Shown here: piece by piece, positions 1-6,198 of the stretch
Position numbering within the stretch: the first letter of the stretch is position 1
Layout of the letters: each line of letters begins with the position of its first letter
Assembly: GCA_051746765.1 (NCBI GenBank)
Contig: JBNJFK010000095.1
Location: 1-8,464 of the forward strand
Reading direction: 5' to 3'
From: JBBEBE01 sp051746765
Lineage (GTDB): Bacteria > Bacteroidota > Rhodothermia > Balneolales > Balneolaceae
DNA: 8,464 nt
The notes under the pieces: model-generated
Database searches by the model: none
Told to the model about the DNA's origin: nothing
The model's input: only the letters and a program-made list of their open reading frames with translations
Made by a program: the position numbers and the translations under genes

Positions 1-830
1 CCGCCGAGCGCAGCGTCCGGCGTGCCGTTGAAGATGGTGAAGAAGACGGCGCCGAGTACCATCGCGCCGATGATGGACCCGACAAACGATTCAAACAGGT
101 CGGCTCCCATCCCTGCAACGTCACCCACATTGTCACCCACATTGTCCGCAATTGTGGCTGGGTTCAGCGGGTGGTCTTCGGGAATACCCGCTTCCACTTT
201 TCCGACAAGATCGGCTCCGACGTCGGCCGCTTTGGTGTAGATTCCGCCACCGACCCGTGCAAAGAGCGCAATGGAAGAGGCTCCGAAAGAAAATCCGGTC
301 AAGACGGTAATAACGAGTCCAAGGACCTCCGCGGTGTCTGCAGCCGACCCTTGTTCATGAAGACCGAAGGTGGAACCAAAGAAGAGAAAGAGAATGGAGA
401 GTCCGAGTACACCGAGCCCGACGACGGCCATTCCCATGACGGATCCACCGGAAAAGGCGACGTTGAGCGCTTTTCCCAGACTGGTTCGTGCCGCCTGAGT
501 GGTTCGGACGTTCGCCTTGGTAGCCACTTTCATTCCGATAAAACCCGCGAGTGCCGAACAGATGGCACCCACAACAAAGCTTACAGAGATCATCCAGGAG
601 GAGGTTGATGCTCCTTGCCAGGCCAACAAAAGCGCTACCAAAATCACGAAAAAGGAGAGTGTTTTGTATTCGGCTCTCAAAAAAGCCATGGCACCGTCGG
701 CAATATGTCCGGCAATTCGGGCCATGTTTTCATCGCCGACATCTTGACGGGAAACCCAACTGGATTTGAAGTATGTAAATAGGAGAGCCAGCACACCTGC
801 AGCTGGTATCAGATAGAAGAGTGAGCTCAT
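1..830 (-). CDS. hppA: Membrane-bound ion-translocating pyrophosphatase, N-terminal part (3' end cut by window edge)
   Basis: Integral membrane pyrophosphatase that hydrolyses PPi and pumps H+ or Na+ across the cytoplasmic membrane. I translated this frame by hand: it starts at ATG 830-828 and is open to the left edge, giving 276 codons of a protein normally about 650-800 residues long. Hydrophobic segments lie near residues 4-20, 58-70, 80-100, 130-152, 167-190 and 250-268. The family signature is present: GGGIYTKAADVGADLVGKVE at 194-213, carrying the PPi/Mg-binding DVGADLVGKVE core, and a second acidic motif at 229-245 containing DNVGDNVGDVAGMGADL. Residues that separate K+-dependent from K+-independent forms, and H+ from Na+ pumps, lie outside the window, so ion and K+ dependence cannot be stated. 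The start follows pth by 25 bp with no clear Shine-Dalgarno, which suggests it is the last seen gene of the prs operon. Identification is very secure. Confidence 0.96.
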   Translation of the reverse strand, partial: MSSLFYLIPAAGVLALLFTYFKSSWVSRQDVGDENMARIAGHIADGAMAFLRAEYKTLSFFVILVALLLAWQGASTSSWMISVSFVVGAICSALAGFIGMKVATKANVRTTQAARTSLGKALNVAFSGGSVMGMAVVGLGVLGLSILFLFFGSTFGLHEQGSAADTAEVLGLVITVLTGFSFGASSIALFARVGGGIYTKAADVGADLVGKVEAGIPEDHPLNPATIADNVGDNVGDVAGMGADLFESFVGSIIGAMVLGAVFFTIFNGTPDAALG

Positions 831-855
831 GATACTGTCGTTTTGGTTGACCAGA

Positions 856-1413
856 TTAGTTGAACTGATTCATCGCCTGCTCGATGCCCGCTTTCAGGAA
901 AACCATCACTGCTTCAGCTGCACGTTCAAGTGACTGGTCTACAAGCAGACGCTCAGGAGGCTTGAATTCAGACAGAACATAATCGGATAAACGACCACGA
1001 TCAAAATTATTTCCAATCCCGATTCGCAAGCGGGGTACCGTCCTCGTTTGCAGCTTGTTCAGGATATCTTCGAGGCCATTATGACCTCCGGCACTCCCTC
1101 CTGGCCGCAGTCGGATCACACCTGGATCGAGGTGGATATCATCGTAACAGATCAGGCACTGTTCCGGCGGCGTATGATAGCGTCTGGAAAGTTCGGCGAG
1201 CGCGGTACCGCTCCGGTTCATGAAGGTGAGCGGCTTGACAAGCTGAACCGGTTCTCCTTTGAACTGTCCTTCGCCAACCAAAAACGGCCCTTGAGCGGGC
1301 CGTATTCGGATTCGTAACTGTTCCGAGAGCAGGTCGACCAATTCGAACCCGACATTGTGGCGGGTAGCCATGTATTCAGCCCCCGGATTGCCAAGTCCTG
1401 CAATGATCGCCAT
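856..1413 (-). CDS. pth: Peptidyl-tRNA hydrolase
   Basis: Cytoplasmic esterase that frees tRNA from peptidyl-tRNAs dropped by the ribosome. The 185-residue product has the normal bacterial Pth length. It opens with the family signature GLGNPGAEYMATRHNVGF at residues 6-23, giving Asn9 and catalytic His19 (E. coli Asn10 and His20). LTFMNRSG at 62-69 gives Met65 and Asn66. YDDIHLDPG at 90-98 gives Asp91, matching catalytic Asp93. GGHNGLEDI at 109-117 gives Asn112, matching Asn114. So all substrate and catalytic residues are present; His94 stands where E. coli has an Asp, a non-catalytic change. The start ATG is preceded by a good Shine-Dalgarno (GGGAG, about 7 nt upstream). It lies 27 bp after the bL25 gene, and the pairing bL25-Pth is a long-known bacterial gene order. 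It is likely translated from the same mRNA as prs. Confidence 0.97.
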   Translation of the reverse strand: MAIIAGLGNPGAEYMATRHNVGFELVDLLSEQLRIRIRPAQGPFLVGEGQFKGEPVQLVKPLTFMNRSGTALAELSRRYHTPPEQCLICYDDIHLDPGVIRLRPGGSAGGHNGLEDILNKLQTRTVPRLRIGIGNNFDRGRLSDYVLSEFKPPERLLVDQSLERAAEAVMVFLKAGIEQAMNQFN

Positions 1414-1440
1414 GATTCTCTCCCGTTGAGTGCGTGAGGA

Positions 1441-2121
1441 CTACTCCTCGGTCGCTTCCTCTTCGGTGCCTTCTGTCTCTTCTGTTTCCTCTGCACCCTC
1501 TTCGGCCTCTTCATCCAGATCTTCGTCTTCAACTTCCGGTATGGTTGTTGTGAAGAGTGCTTCGGATTTTGGCGGACTGATGGTCACAATGGTTCGAGCC
1601 GGATCGTCCAGAAGGGTAATTCCTTCCATGTCCAATTCGCTGACGTGGAAGGAATCTCCAATTTCGAGAGGAGTGATGTCCACGTCAAACTGAGCCGGGA
1701 TCGCTTCAGGAATCGCTTTGACCCGTACAATTCGCATCGGCTGGAAAACACGACCGCCTCCGTCGACAACGCCTTTGGCTGCGCCCTTGAGACGAATCGG
1801 GATTCGGAGCGAGACTTGAAGTCCATCTTCGAGAAGATAGAAGTCTGCATGTTGTGGCCGATCGGTTACCGGATCGAATTCGACCCGCTTGAGCAGTGTA
1901 CGGTACGTGGTGCCGTCAACCGTCAGGTCCTGCAGTTTGGTCTGGCTTCGAGACAGGATCTTCTCCAGCTCGAGCTCGTCCACATGCAGGTGGATATTTT
2001 CGTCGATTTTCGGGCCATACAGTACGGCCGGGACCCGGTTCTCGTTTCGAAGTTTCGCAGTAGACCCTTTTCCGGTCTCCCGTTTCACTCCTTCCAGTTT
2101 TACAATTTCCGGCTTGATCAT
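1441..2121 (-). CDS. rplY: 50S ribosomal protein bL25, Ctc/TL5 type with acidic C-terminal tail
   Basis: 5S rRNA-binding protein of the large ribosomal subunit. At 226 residues it is the long two-domain Ctc/TL5 form rather than the about 95-residue E. coli form. The N-terminal 5S-binding domain is recognisable from KRETGKGSTAKLRNENRVPAVLYGP at about residues 13-37 and continues to about residue 95, including LLKRVEFDPVTDRPQHADFY. A beta-rich second domain covers about 96-195 (VSLRIPIRLKGAAKGV, followed by ITPLEIGDSFHVSEL). Residues 196-226 form an almost purely acidic, low-complexity tail of Glu, Asp, Thr, Ala and Gly, probably disordered. The start ATG has no evident Shine-Dalgarno and lies 20 bp after the prs stop, so translation may depend on coupling or on a leader-independent mode common in Bacteroidota. 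Stress-related use of Ctc in Bacillus is family knowledge; nothing here shows stress control. Confidence 0.95.
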   Translation of the reverse strand: MIKPEIVKLEGVKRETGKGSTAKLRNENRVPAVLYGPKIDENIHLHVDELELEKILSRSQTKLQDLTVDGTTYRTLLKRVEFDPVTDRPQHADFYLLEDGLQVSLRIPIRLKGAAKGVVDGGGRVFQPMRIVRVKAIPEAIPAQFDVDITPLEIGDSFHVSELDMEGITLLDDPARTIVTISPPKSEALFTTTIPEVEDEDLDEEAEEGAEETEETEGTEEEATEE

Positions 2122-2141
2122 GGTTCGTAGGGTATTAGGAA

Positions 2142-3074
2142 TTAATCATCAAAAAGGGCACTGATGGTATCGTTGGTATGGATCCGTTGAATGGCCTCTG
2201 CAAAGATGCCTGCGACACTCAGTACCTTGAACTTTGGAGACGGCTTGCGCAACGGAACCGTATCGGTCACCAGCAGCTGATCGATCGGAGAGTCTTCAAT
2301 TCGTTGATAAGCCGGCCCCGAAAGAATCGGGTGTGTACACGTGGCCTGGATACTGAGCGCTCCCCGCTCCTTCAGTGCAACAGCTGCATTGGTCAAGGTC
2401 CCTGCCGTATCGATCAAATCATCCACGATCAGGACATTCTTGCCGCTTACTTCACCGATAATGTTCATCACTTCGGCCACATTCTGCTTGGGCCGTCGTT
2501 TGTCAATAAATGCGAGGCTGGCTCCCAGTTTCTTGGAATAGGACCGCGCCATTTTCAAACTGCCGACATCCGGTGCAACGACAACCAGATTATCAATCGG
2601 ATGTTGTGTAAAATAGTCAATAAAAATCCGGCTGGCATAGAGATGATCCAGCGGTATGTCAAAGAATCCCTGGATTTGGGCGGCGTGCAGATCCATTGTC
2701 AGGATCCGGTCGGCACCCGCTTCTACCAGAATGTTGGCCATCAGCTTCGATGCAATGGATACGCGGGGCCTGTCTTTGCGATCCTGACGAGCATACCCGA
2801 AATAAGGGATGACAGCCGTCACACGTTTGACGGACGCCCGTTTGGCAGCGTCGAGCATCAACAACAGTTCGATCAGATTGTCCCCGGGTGGAGGGGTCGA
2901 CTGAATAATGTAAACATCCTCTCCCCGTATACTCTGTTCATACTTTACATAGAGCTCTCCGTCGGAGAACGATTTGATGGTCATCTCACCAAGGCTCGTT
3001 CCATAGCTTTCTGCAATTGCACGAGAGAGGGCCAAATTGCTTCTACCGGCAAATATTGCGAGCGGAGTATCCAA
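2142..3074 (-). CDS. prs: Ribose-phosphate pyrophosphokinase (PRPP synthetase)
   Basis: Makes PRPP from ribose 5-phosphate and ATP, feeding purine, pyrimidine, histidine, tryptophan and NAD synthesis. The 310 residues match class I enzymes. Visible landmarks are FSDGE at 36-40, the ATP-site loop RQDRKDRPR at 96-104, metal/ATP-site His130 in DLHAAQIQGFF, the catalytic flexible-loop motif DKRRP at 191-195, and the ribose-5-phosphate/PRPP loop VLIVDDLIDTAGT at 214-226. The start is TTG at 3074-3072: the frame has a TGA four codons upstream with no ATG or GTG between, and the family N-terminus (LAIFAGRSN) begins only a few residues in. No clear Shine-Dalgarno is visible. It lies 68 bp downstream of tRNA-Gln and 20 bp before the bL25 gene; I see no separate promoter match in the gap, so it is probably cotranscribed with the tRNA. 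Confidence 0.97.
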   Translation of the reverse strand: MDTPLAIFAGRSNLALSRAIAESYGTSLGEMTIKSFSDGELYVKYEQSIRGEDVYIIQSTPPPGDNLIELLLMLDAAKRASVKRVTAVIPYFGYARQDRKDRPRVSIASKLMANILVEAGADRILTMDLHAAQIQGFFDIPLDHLYASRIFIDYFTQHPIDNLVVVAPDVGSLKMARSYSKKLGASLAFIDKRRPKQNVAEVMNIIGEVSGKNVLIVDDLIDTAGTLTNAAVALKERGALSIQATCTHPILSGPAYQRIEDSPIDQLLVTDTVPLRKPSPKFKVLSVAGIFAEAIQRIHTNDTISALFDD

Positions 3075-3142
3075 TGAATTCTGGCATCAGGGATTGATAA
3101 AACAAAAAGGATGACTGAATCAGACACCCTTTTTTAGCAGAG

Positions 3143-3213
3143 TTGCCCGGGGAGGATTCGAACCCCCACTGACTGGACCAAAACCAGCTGTCCTGCCATT
3201 AGACGACCGGGCA
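3143..3213 (-). tRNA. tRNA-Gln, anticodon UUG
   Basis: Folded by hand on the minus strand. The acceptor stem TGCCCGG pairs with CCGGGCA with discriminator A. The D stem is GTC/GAC around a loop holding GG. The anticodon stem GCTGG/CCAGT (one G-U pair) encloses TTTTGGT, giving anticodon TTG (UUG, reads CAA and, by wobble, CAG). A short four-base variable region follows, then T stem GGGGG/CCTCC around TTCGAAT. The 3' CCA is not encoded: the next bases are CTC. Length is 71 nt. It precedes prs by 68 bp, as in the tRNA-Gln-prs-rplY-pth order known from gammaproteobacteria such as Pseudomonas. Confidence 0.96.
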
Positions 3214-3271
3214 ATAATACGTGTCAGAGCCGGGCACAAATGGCCGACATTTGACTTACCAAGACAGAAAT

Positions 3272-3303
3272 CAAAGATAGGTAGGAGATTAAAATCAATC
3301 AAG
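3272..3303 (-). promoter_or_regulatory. Probable Bacteroidota-type promoter for tRNA-Gln and the prs operon
   Basis: On the minus strand, CTTG at 3303-3300 is followed after 20 bases by TATCTTTG at 3279-3272. This matches the Bacteroidota housekeeping consensus of a TTG-like -33 element, 19-21 bases, and TAnnTTTG exactly at the -7 element. It would start RNA about 50-60 bases ahead of the mature tRNA, leaving a short 5' leader to be trimmed. It is the only strong match I see upstream of this minus-strand block, so it may drive all of tRNA-Gln-prs-rplY-pth-hppA. Confidence 0.6.
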
Positions 3304-3374
3304 GAAAGCCCCTCTATTTTTTTATCGACACCCGGAGGCGATGATTTCCGGTTTCATCCACTGCAAGAAAGCGG

Positions 3375-3382
3375 TAAATTTG
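3375..3382 (+). promoter_or_regulatory. Possible TAnnTTTG promoter element ahead of the PyrR-like gene
   Basis: TAAATTTG matches the Bacteroidota -7 consensus exactly, with TTTC at 3352-3355 about 19 bases upstream as a weak -33 element. If used, RNA would start only a few bases before or within the AAAGGAG at 3388-3394, leaving a very short leader, which is a reason for caution. It would support the start at 3401 over the in-frame ATG at 3341. Confidence 0.3.
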
Positions 3383-3400
3383 GACCCAAAGGAGAAATGT

Positions 3401-3901
3401 ATGCCCGGAGATACGCCACTGATCTTAATGGACGCAGCCAGAGTGGATCGTGCGCTCCATCGAATGGCCTACCAAATGATGGAAGTGGCTGCAGACAGGC
3501 CGGTCTTTCTGATCGGGTTGAACCGAAACGGAGAGCAGTTGGTCCGGAAGATCGGTTCCATCATGACGGATGCCGGAGAGAGCGAACCGCTTCGTCTTAC
3601 GTTGCAAACCGAGGAGAAACGGCTGGTGGGACCGGTGGATTGGCCAAAGGTACCGGAAGGAGCCGTGATCCTGCTGGTTGATGATGTCCTGTTTTCTGGT
3701 GAAACGCTCTTCAATGTTCTTCAGGCGCTTCCGGTAGAGGCGGCATATGCAGTTCACGTAGCCGTACTTGTGGACCGAGGACATCGACGGCTTCCTATTC
3801 TTTGTCGGTTTGCCGGTCTGGAAATCTCTACCAAACTTCGTGAGCATGTCGAGGTGACGCTCGACGGCGCAGAGTCAGACGTCCGGCTGTACAGGAGCTG
3901 A
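3401..3901 (+). CDS. PyrR-like phosphoribosyltransferase family protein
   Basis: A type I phosphoribosyltransferase-fold protein of 166 residues. The PRPP-binding loop VILLVDDVLFSGETL is at 89-103. The PyrR-specific downstream block follows: VHVAVLVDRGHRRLPI at 118-133 and FAGLEISTKLREHVEVTLD at 137-155. The N-terminus (LILMDAARVDRALHRMAYQMME) also resembles PyrR. It departs from classical PyrR in the loop, where SGET replaces TGRT, and in the middle, where the usual metal/substrate segment is replaced by LTLQTEEKRLVGPVDWPKV. This resembles the poorly characterised PyrR-like proteins of Bacteroidota, so uracil phosphoribosyltransferase activity or mRNA attenuation should not be assumed. I chose ATG 3401 over in-frame ATG 3341 because AAAGGAG at 3388-3394 sits six bases ahead and the family N-terminus begins there. 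It diverges from the prs operon, the source of its likely substrate PRPP; no pyr gene is nearby. Confidence 0.85.
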   Translation: MPGDTPLILMDAARVDRALHRMAYQMMEVAADRPVFLIGLNRNGEQLVRKIGSIMTDAGESEPLRLTLQTEEKRLVGPVDWPKVPEGAVILLVDDVLFSGETLFNVLQALPVEAAYAVHVAVLVDRGHRRLPILCRFAGLEISTKLREHVEVTLDGAESDVRLYRS

Positions 3902-4028
3902 ACAGGCCTCCTAACCATAGAGGTACGGGCAGGATTCGACACCTGGAGGTTGACCCCTCTCTCCGTCCGATCTTATGAATACGAAAAGACAATCAGACAA
4001 GTTAACAACAGAAAGGAGATCCAGCGGG
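3902..4028. other. Short intergenic stretch, no gene seen
   Basis: The gap between the PyrR-like gene and the first DUF3078 gene holds no TAnnTTTG match and no hairpin with a T-run. A weak AGGAG/CTCCT dyad spans the PyrR-like stop codon at about 3894-3913. Read-through from the upstream gene is therefore possible. The only clear signal is AAAGGAG at 4012-4018, which fixes the DUF3078 start at 4029. Confidence 0.4.
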
Positions 4029-4976
4029 ATGAATTCAAGTGACTCGATTCGATTTTTTCGAAATCCGAAACGTTTGAACAGATGCATCGCTACCGGGGCC
4101 ACTTGCGTCGGTTTCGTTCTTTTTCTACTCATGATGACGTTGACCCCGGAAGCTTTATTGGCTCAAGAGGAACTGGTTCCAGACGAGGAGCTGGATGGCT
4201 GGGAGGCAGAGTGGGACGCCGGTTTGAACGGGTCACAGTCCAGTTACTCCAATTGGTCCAAAGGGGGGAGTAACAACATGAGCGTGGTGTTTAGATCACA
4301 GTTTTCAACACTCTACCGATATGAACAATTCTCCTATGGTACTCAAATTCGAGCTCGATACGGAGAGTCGCGAATACAAGACGAGGGCGTCCGGAAAATT
4401 GATGACCGGATCTCGTTCCGAAATCGACTTTTGAAGGAGTTGGGTGACGACGAGGTCGATTTCCGACTCTTCGCCAACATCAATTTCGAGACACAATTCG
4501 ACAAAGGATACGATTACGGAAAGGGAGAGAACGGAGAAGATCTGTTGACTTCACGATTCATGGCACCGGCTTACTTTAGTCAGAATGCCGGTTTGGCCTA
4601 TATACCGAGGGATGAGTTCGCTGTTGAAATCGGTCTCGGTCTCAAACAGACCTTCGTATCCGATACTACTCTCTCCGAGCGGTACGGTCTGGAACCCGGA
4701 TCCACATTCTTCAACGAGGCCGGGCTAAATACGGGGATCAGTCTGGAGATGGACATTATGGAGAATCTCGGTTATTCGGGATATCTCGAGAGCTTTACCA
4801 ACCTCAATCGTCACATTCGACGGAGCGATCTTACCCTTTCTCACGAATTGACGGGTCGGATCAACGATTATCTGAATATGAGTCTTCGGCTGGAAATCCT
4901 CTACGATGACGATTACTCGACTGCACTGCAGTGGAATCAAGTGTTGTCGGCCGGTGTGTCGCTTTCCATACTTTAG
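4029..4976 (+). CDS. DUF3078 family exported protein, copy 1
   Basis: A 315-residue exported protein of unknown function. The N-terminus has a basic region (RNPKRLNR, residues 11-18) and a hydrophobic stretch at about 24-39, with likely signal-peptidase cleavage near LLA at 43-45, so the mature protein begins about QEELVPDE. The mature part has the DUF3078 signatures: W..GLNGSQ..YSNWSKGG at about 62-80, RYGESRIQDEGVRKIDDRIS, the NFETQFDKGYDYG block, and D..LSERYGLEPGS. Alternating hydrophobic/polar strands and the final SAGVSLSIL suggest a beta-barrel-like outer-membrane or periplasmic protein; this is inference. ATG 4029 is preferred to in-frame ATG 3975 because AAAGGAG lies ten bases upstream, whereas 3975 has no ribosome site and would add 18 polar residues before the signal peptide. 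Copy 2 follows after 141 bp to its preferred start. Confidence 0.87.
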   Translation: MNSSDSIRFFRNPKRLNRCIATGATCVGFVLFLLMMTLTPEALLAQEELVPDEELDGWEAEWDAGLNGSQSSYSNWSKGGSNNMSVVFRSQFSTLYRYEQFSYGTQIRARYGESRIQDEGVRKIDDRISFRNRLLKELGDDEVDFRLFANINFETQFDKGYDYGKGENGEDLLTSRFMAPAYFSQNAGLAYIPRDEFAVEIGLGLKQTFVSDTTLSERYGLEPGSTFFNEAGLNTGISLEMDIMENLGYSGYLESFTNLNRHIRRSDLTLSHELTGRINDYLNMSLRLEILYDDDYSTALQWNQVLSAGVSLSIL

Positions 4977-5117
4977 AGAGAGGGAACATCACAACGTTTC
5001 AGGAGTAGAAGCGCCGTAAGCCGATACCGTACATAAAGCAGACAGATGATTCGTAACAGAGGTGTGCAGGGACAATCGGGAATTTCGCCCCGTCCGGGTG
5101 GAGAAGCGAGGATCGCC

Positions 5118-6017
5118 ATGCGATGGCTTGGATTATGGATCGTCTTGTGCTTGTTGCCCACCGTCTCGATCGAGGCACAGACGCTTCTGGAAGAGCCGGA
5201 ACGAATCGATTCCGACTCACTGAATTCACGCGGTGTTTGGGATATGCGCTGGTCCGCAGGTCTTCGTGGTTCTCAGGCGGCATACTCCAACTGGTCGCGG
5301 GGGGGTGTGAGTACAATGAGCCTGAGCAGCAATTCGTTGATCCAACTTCTGTACGAACGGAACTCGTTCAACTATGAGTTCCGGGTGCGATCCCGATACG
5401 GGCAAGCACGAATTCAAGGGGAGGGCGTTCGAAAGACCGACGACGAGATTGCCGTCCGGAACCGGTTTCTTTGGGATATAGGCGGTGGAGAGAACGATTT
5501 TCGCTACTTCGGAGACCTGAATCTGGAAACCCAGTATACCAAAAGCTTCGATTACGGTGGTGGGGAAAATGGAACCGATCTGCTTATTTCCGACTTTTTC
5601 TCTCCAGGGTATCTGACGCAAAACACCGGAGTCGCTTGGTTTCCTGCGGACAGGTCCTATTCCATCGAAGGAGGTCTGGGTCTCAAACAGACCATTGTGG
5701 CCGATACCACTCTCTCGACCCGATATGGATTGGACCCCGGTAGCAACATCAAAGTCGAAGCAGGGGTGACGCTTGGATTCCGGTACGAGCAGGAAGTGAT
5801 GCAGGACATCGTCTACAAAGCTGAGCTGGAGACGTTTACCAACCTATACCGAGCCGTCCGGAGGACCGACCTGTTTCTGAAACAAGAGTTGGTCGGTAAA
5901 GTGAATGAACATGTGGATGTCGGATTTCGCTTCGAGCTGATCTATGATGACGACTTCTCCCGGCGGATACAATTGAGCCAGGCACTTTCAGCGGGCATCA
6001 CGGTCCGTCTGCAATAA
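5118..6017 (+). CDS. DUF3078 family exported protein, copy 2 (tandem paralogue)
   Basis: A 299-residue paralogue of the preceding gene, about half identical over the mature domain by eye and almost without gaps. Shared blocks include GSQ..YSNWS.GG, RYG..RIQ.EGVRK.DD.I, ETQ.....DYG.GENG.DLL, GLGLKQT, DTTLS.RYGL.PGS, RR.DL.L..EL and YDDD.S....Q.LSAG. The signal peptide MRWLGLWIVLCLLPTVSIEAQ is clear, with cleavage probable after SIEA. I prefer ATG 5118 to in-frame ATG 5046: GAGGA at 5108-5112 sits five bases upstream and this start puts the hydrophobic core at the N-terminus, while 5046 would add a polar 24-residue extension. Function is unknown; a beta-rich envelope protein is the likely fold. 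The pair is probably one transcript, ending at the hairpin 11 bases after the stop. Confidence 0.88.
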   Translation: MRWLGLWIVLCLLPTVSIEAQTLLEEPERIDSDSLNSRGVWDMRWSAGLRGSQAAYSNWSRGGVSTMSLSSNSLIQLLYERNSFNYEFRVRSRYGQARIQGEGVRKTDDEIAVRNRFLWDIGGGENDFRYFGDLNLETQYTKSFDYGGGENGTDLLISDFFSPGYLTQNTGVAWFPADRSYSIEGGLGLKQTIVADTTLSTRYGLDPGSNIKVEAGVTLGFRYEQEVMQDIVYKAELETFTNLYRAVRRTDLFLKQELVGKVNEHVDVGFRFELIYDDDFSRRIQLSQALSAGITVRLQ

Positions 6018-6027
6018 TTCTGCAAAA

Positions 6028-6062
6028 ATAAAGGGCCGAGGAGATCATCCCCGGCCCTTTAT
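6028..6062 (+). terminator. Strong hairpin ending the plus-strand block
   Basis: ATAAAGGGCCG at 6028-6038 pairs perfectly with CGGCCCTTTAT at 6052-6062. After one A-C mismatch, GGA/TCC extends the stem around a GATCA loop. It starts 11 bases after the second DUF3078 stop. There is no long T-run beyond the TTTAT inside the stem, so it is not a textbook intrinsic terminator, but the place and stability fit one. Being symmetrical, it could also act on transcripts coming from asd. Confidence 0.75.
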
Positions 6063-6157
6063 GAAGGACAATACGGGCTTTCGCCCGATCATGTTGTATC
6101 TCTGTGTTCTCTGCGCGTATGATCGGCGCAGGCAGAGATCCTTACACGAAAAATTCA
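6063..6157. other. Dyad-rich intergenic segment
   Basis: Between the hairpin at 6028-6062 and the AT-rich hairpin at 6158-6178 there are three further dyads and no credible gene. CGGGC/GCCCG with loop TTTC lies at 6074-6087. CCGATCAT at 6085-6092 is repeated inverted as ATGATCGG at 6119-6126. CTGCGC at 6111-6116 pairs with GCGCAG at 6126-6131. The last two share bases, so they are alternative structures. Their role is unknown. Confidence 0.5.
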
Positions 6158-6178
6158 AAAAAAGTGAAAAACTTTTTT
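6158..6178 (-). terminator. Possible terminator of asd
   Basis: On the minus strand, 20 bases past the asd stop, AAAAAAGT and ACTTTTTT form an eight-base stem around TTTTC, followed by further T-rich sequence (TGAATTTTTC). The stem is mostly A-T and thus weak, but its place and T-richness fit a terminator for asd. Confidence 0.45.
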
Positions 6179-6198
6179 AATCACCTTCCAAGGCCTTC

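Noticed and set aside
122..150. Direct repeat of CACCCACATTGT
   Set aside because: It simply encodes the repeated NVGDNVGD of the conserved pyrophosphatase motif.
171..608. A 145-codon plus-strand frame opposite hppA, and similar plus-strand frames opposite rplY, pth and asd
   Set aside because: All are antisense shadows of well recognised genes with no support of their own.
1002..1009. A TAnnTTTG match on the minus strand inside pth
   Set aside because: An eight-base degenerate match inside a coding region is expected by chance; no -33 element was established and hppA is close enough to share the operon promoter.
2178..3077. A 299-codon open frame on the plus strand opposite prs
   Set aside because: It lies entirely antisense to an unmistakable prs, its translation is Cys- and Gln-rich without domain pattern, and no ribosome site or promoter supports it.
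3120..3302. A 60-codon minus-strand frame covering the tRNA
   Set aside because: It overlaps the whole tRNA-Gln and its promoter; there is no ribosome site or protein-like composition.
4638..4652. Dyad GGTCT-CAAAC-AGACC, also found in the second DUF3078 gene at 5679-5693
   Set aside because: It encodes the conserved LKQT in both paralogues, so common descent of coding sequence explains it. Without conservation beyond coding need I do not call it a regulatory hairpin.
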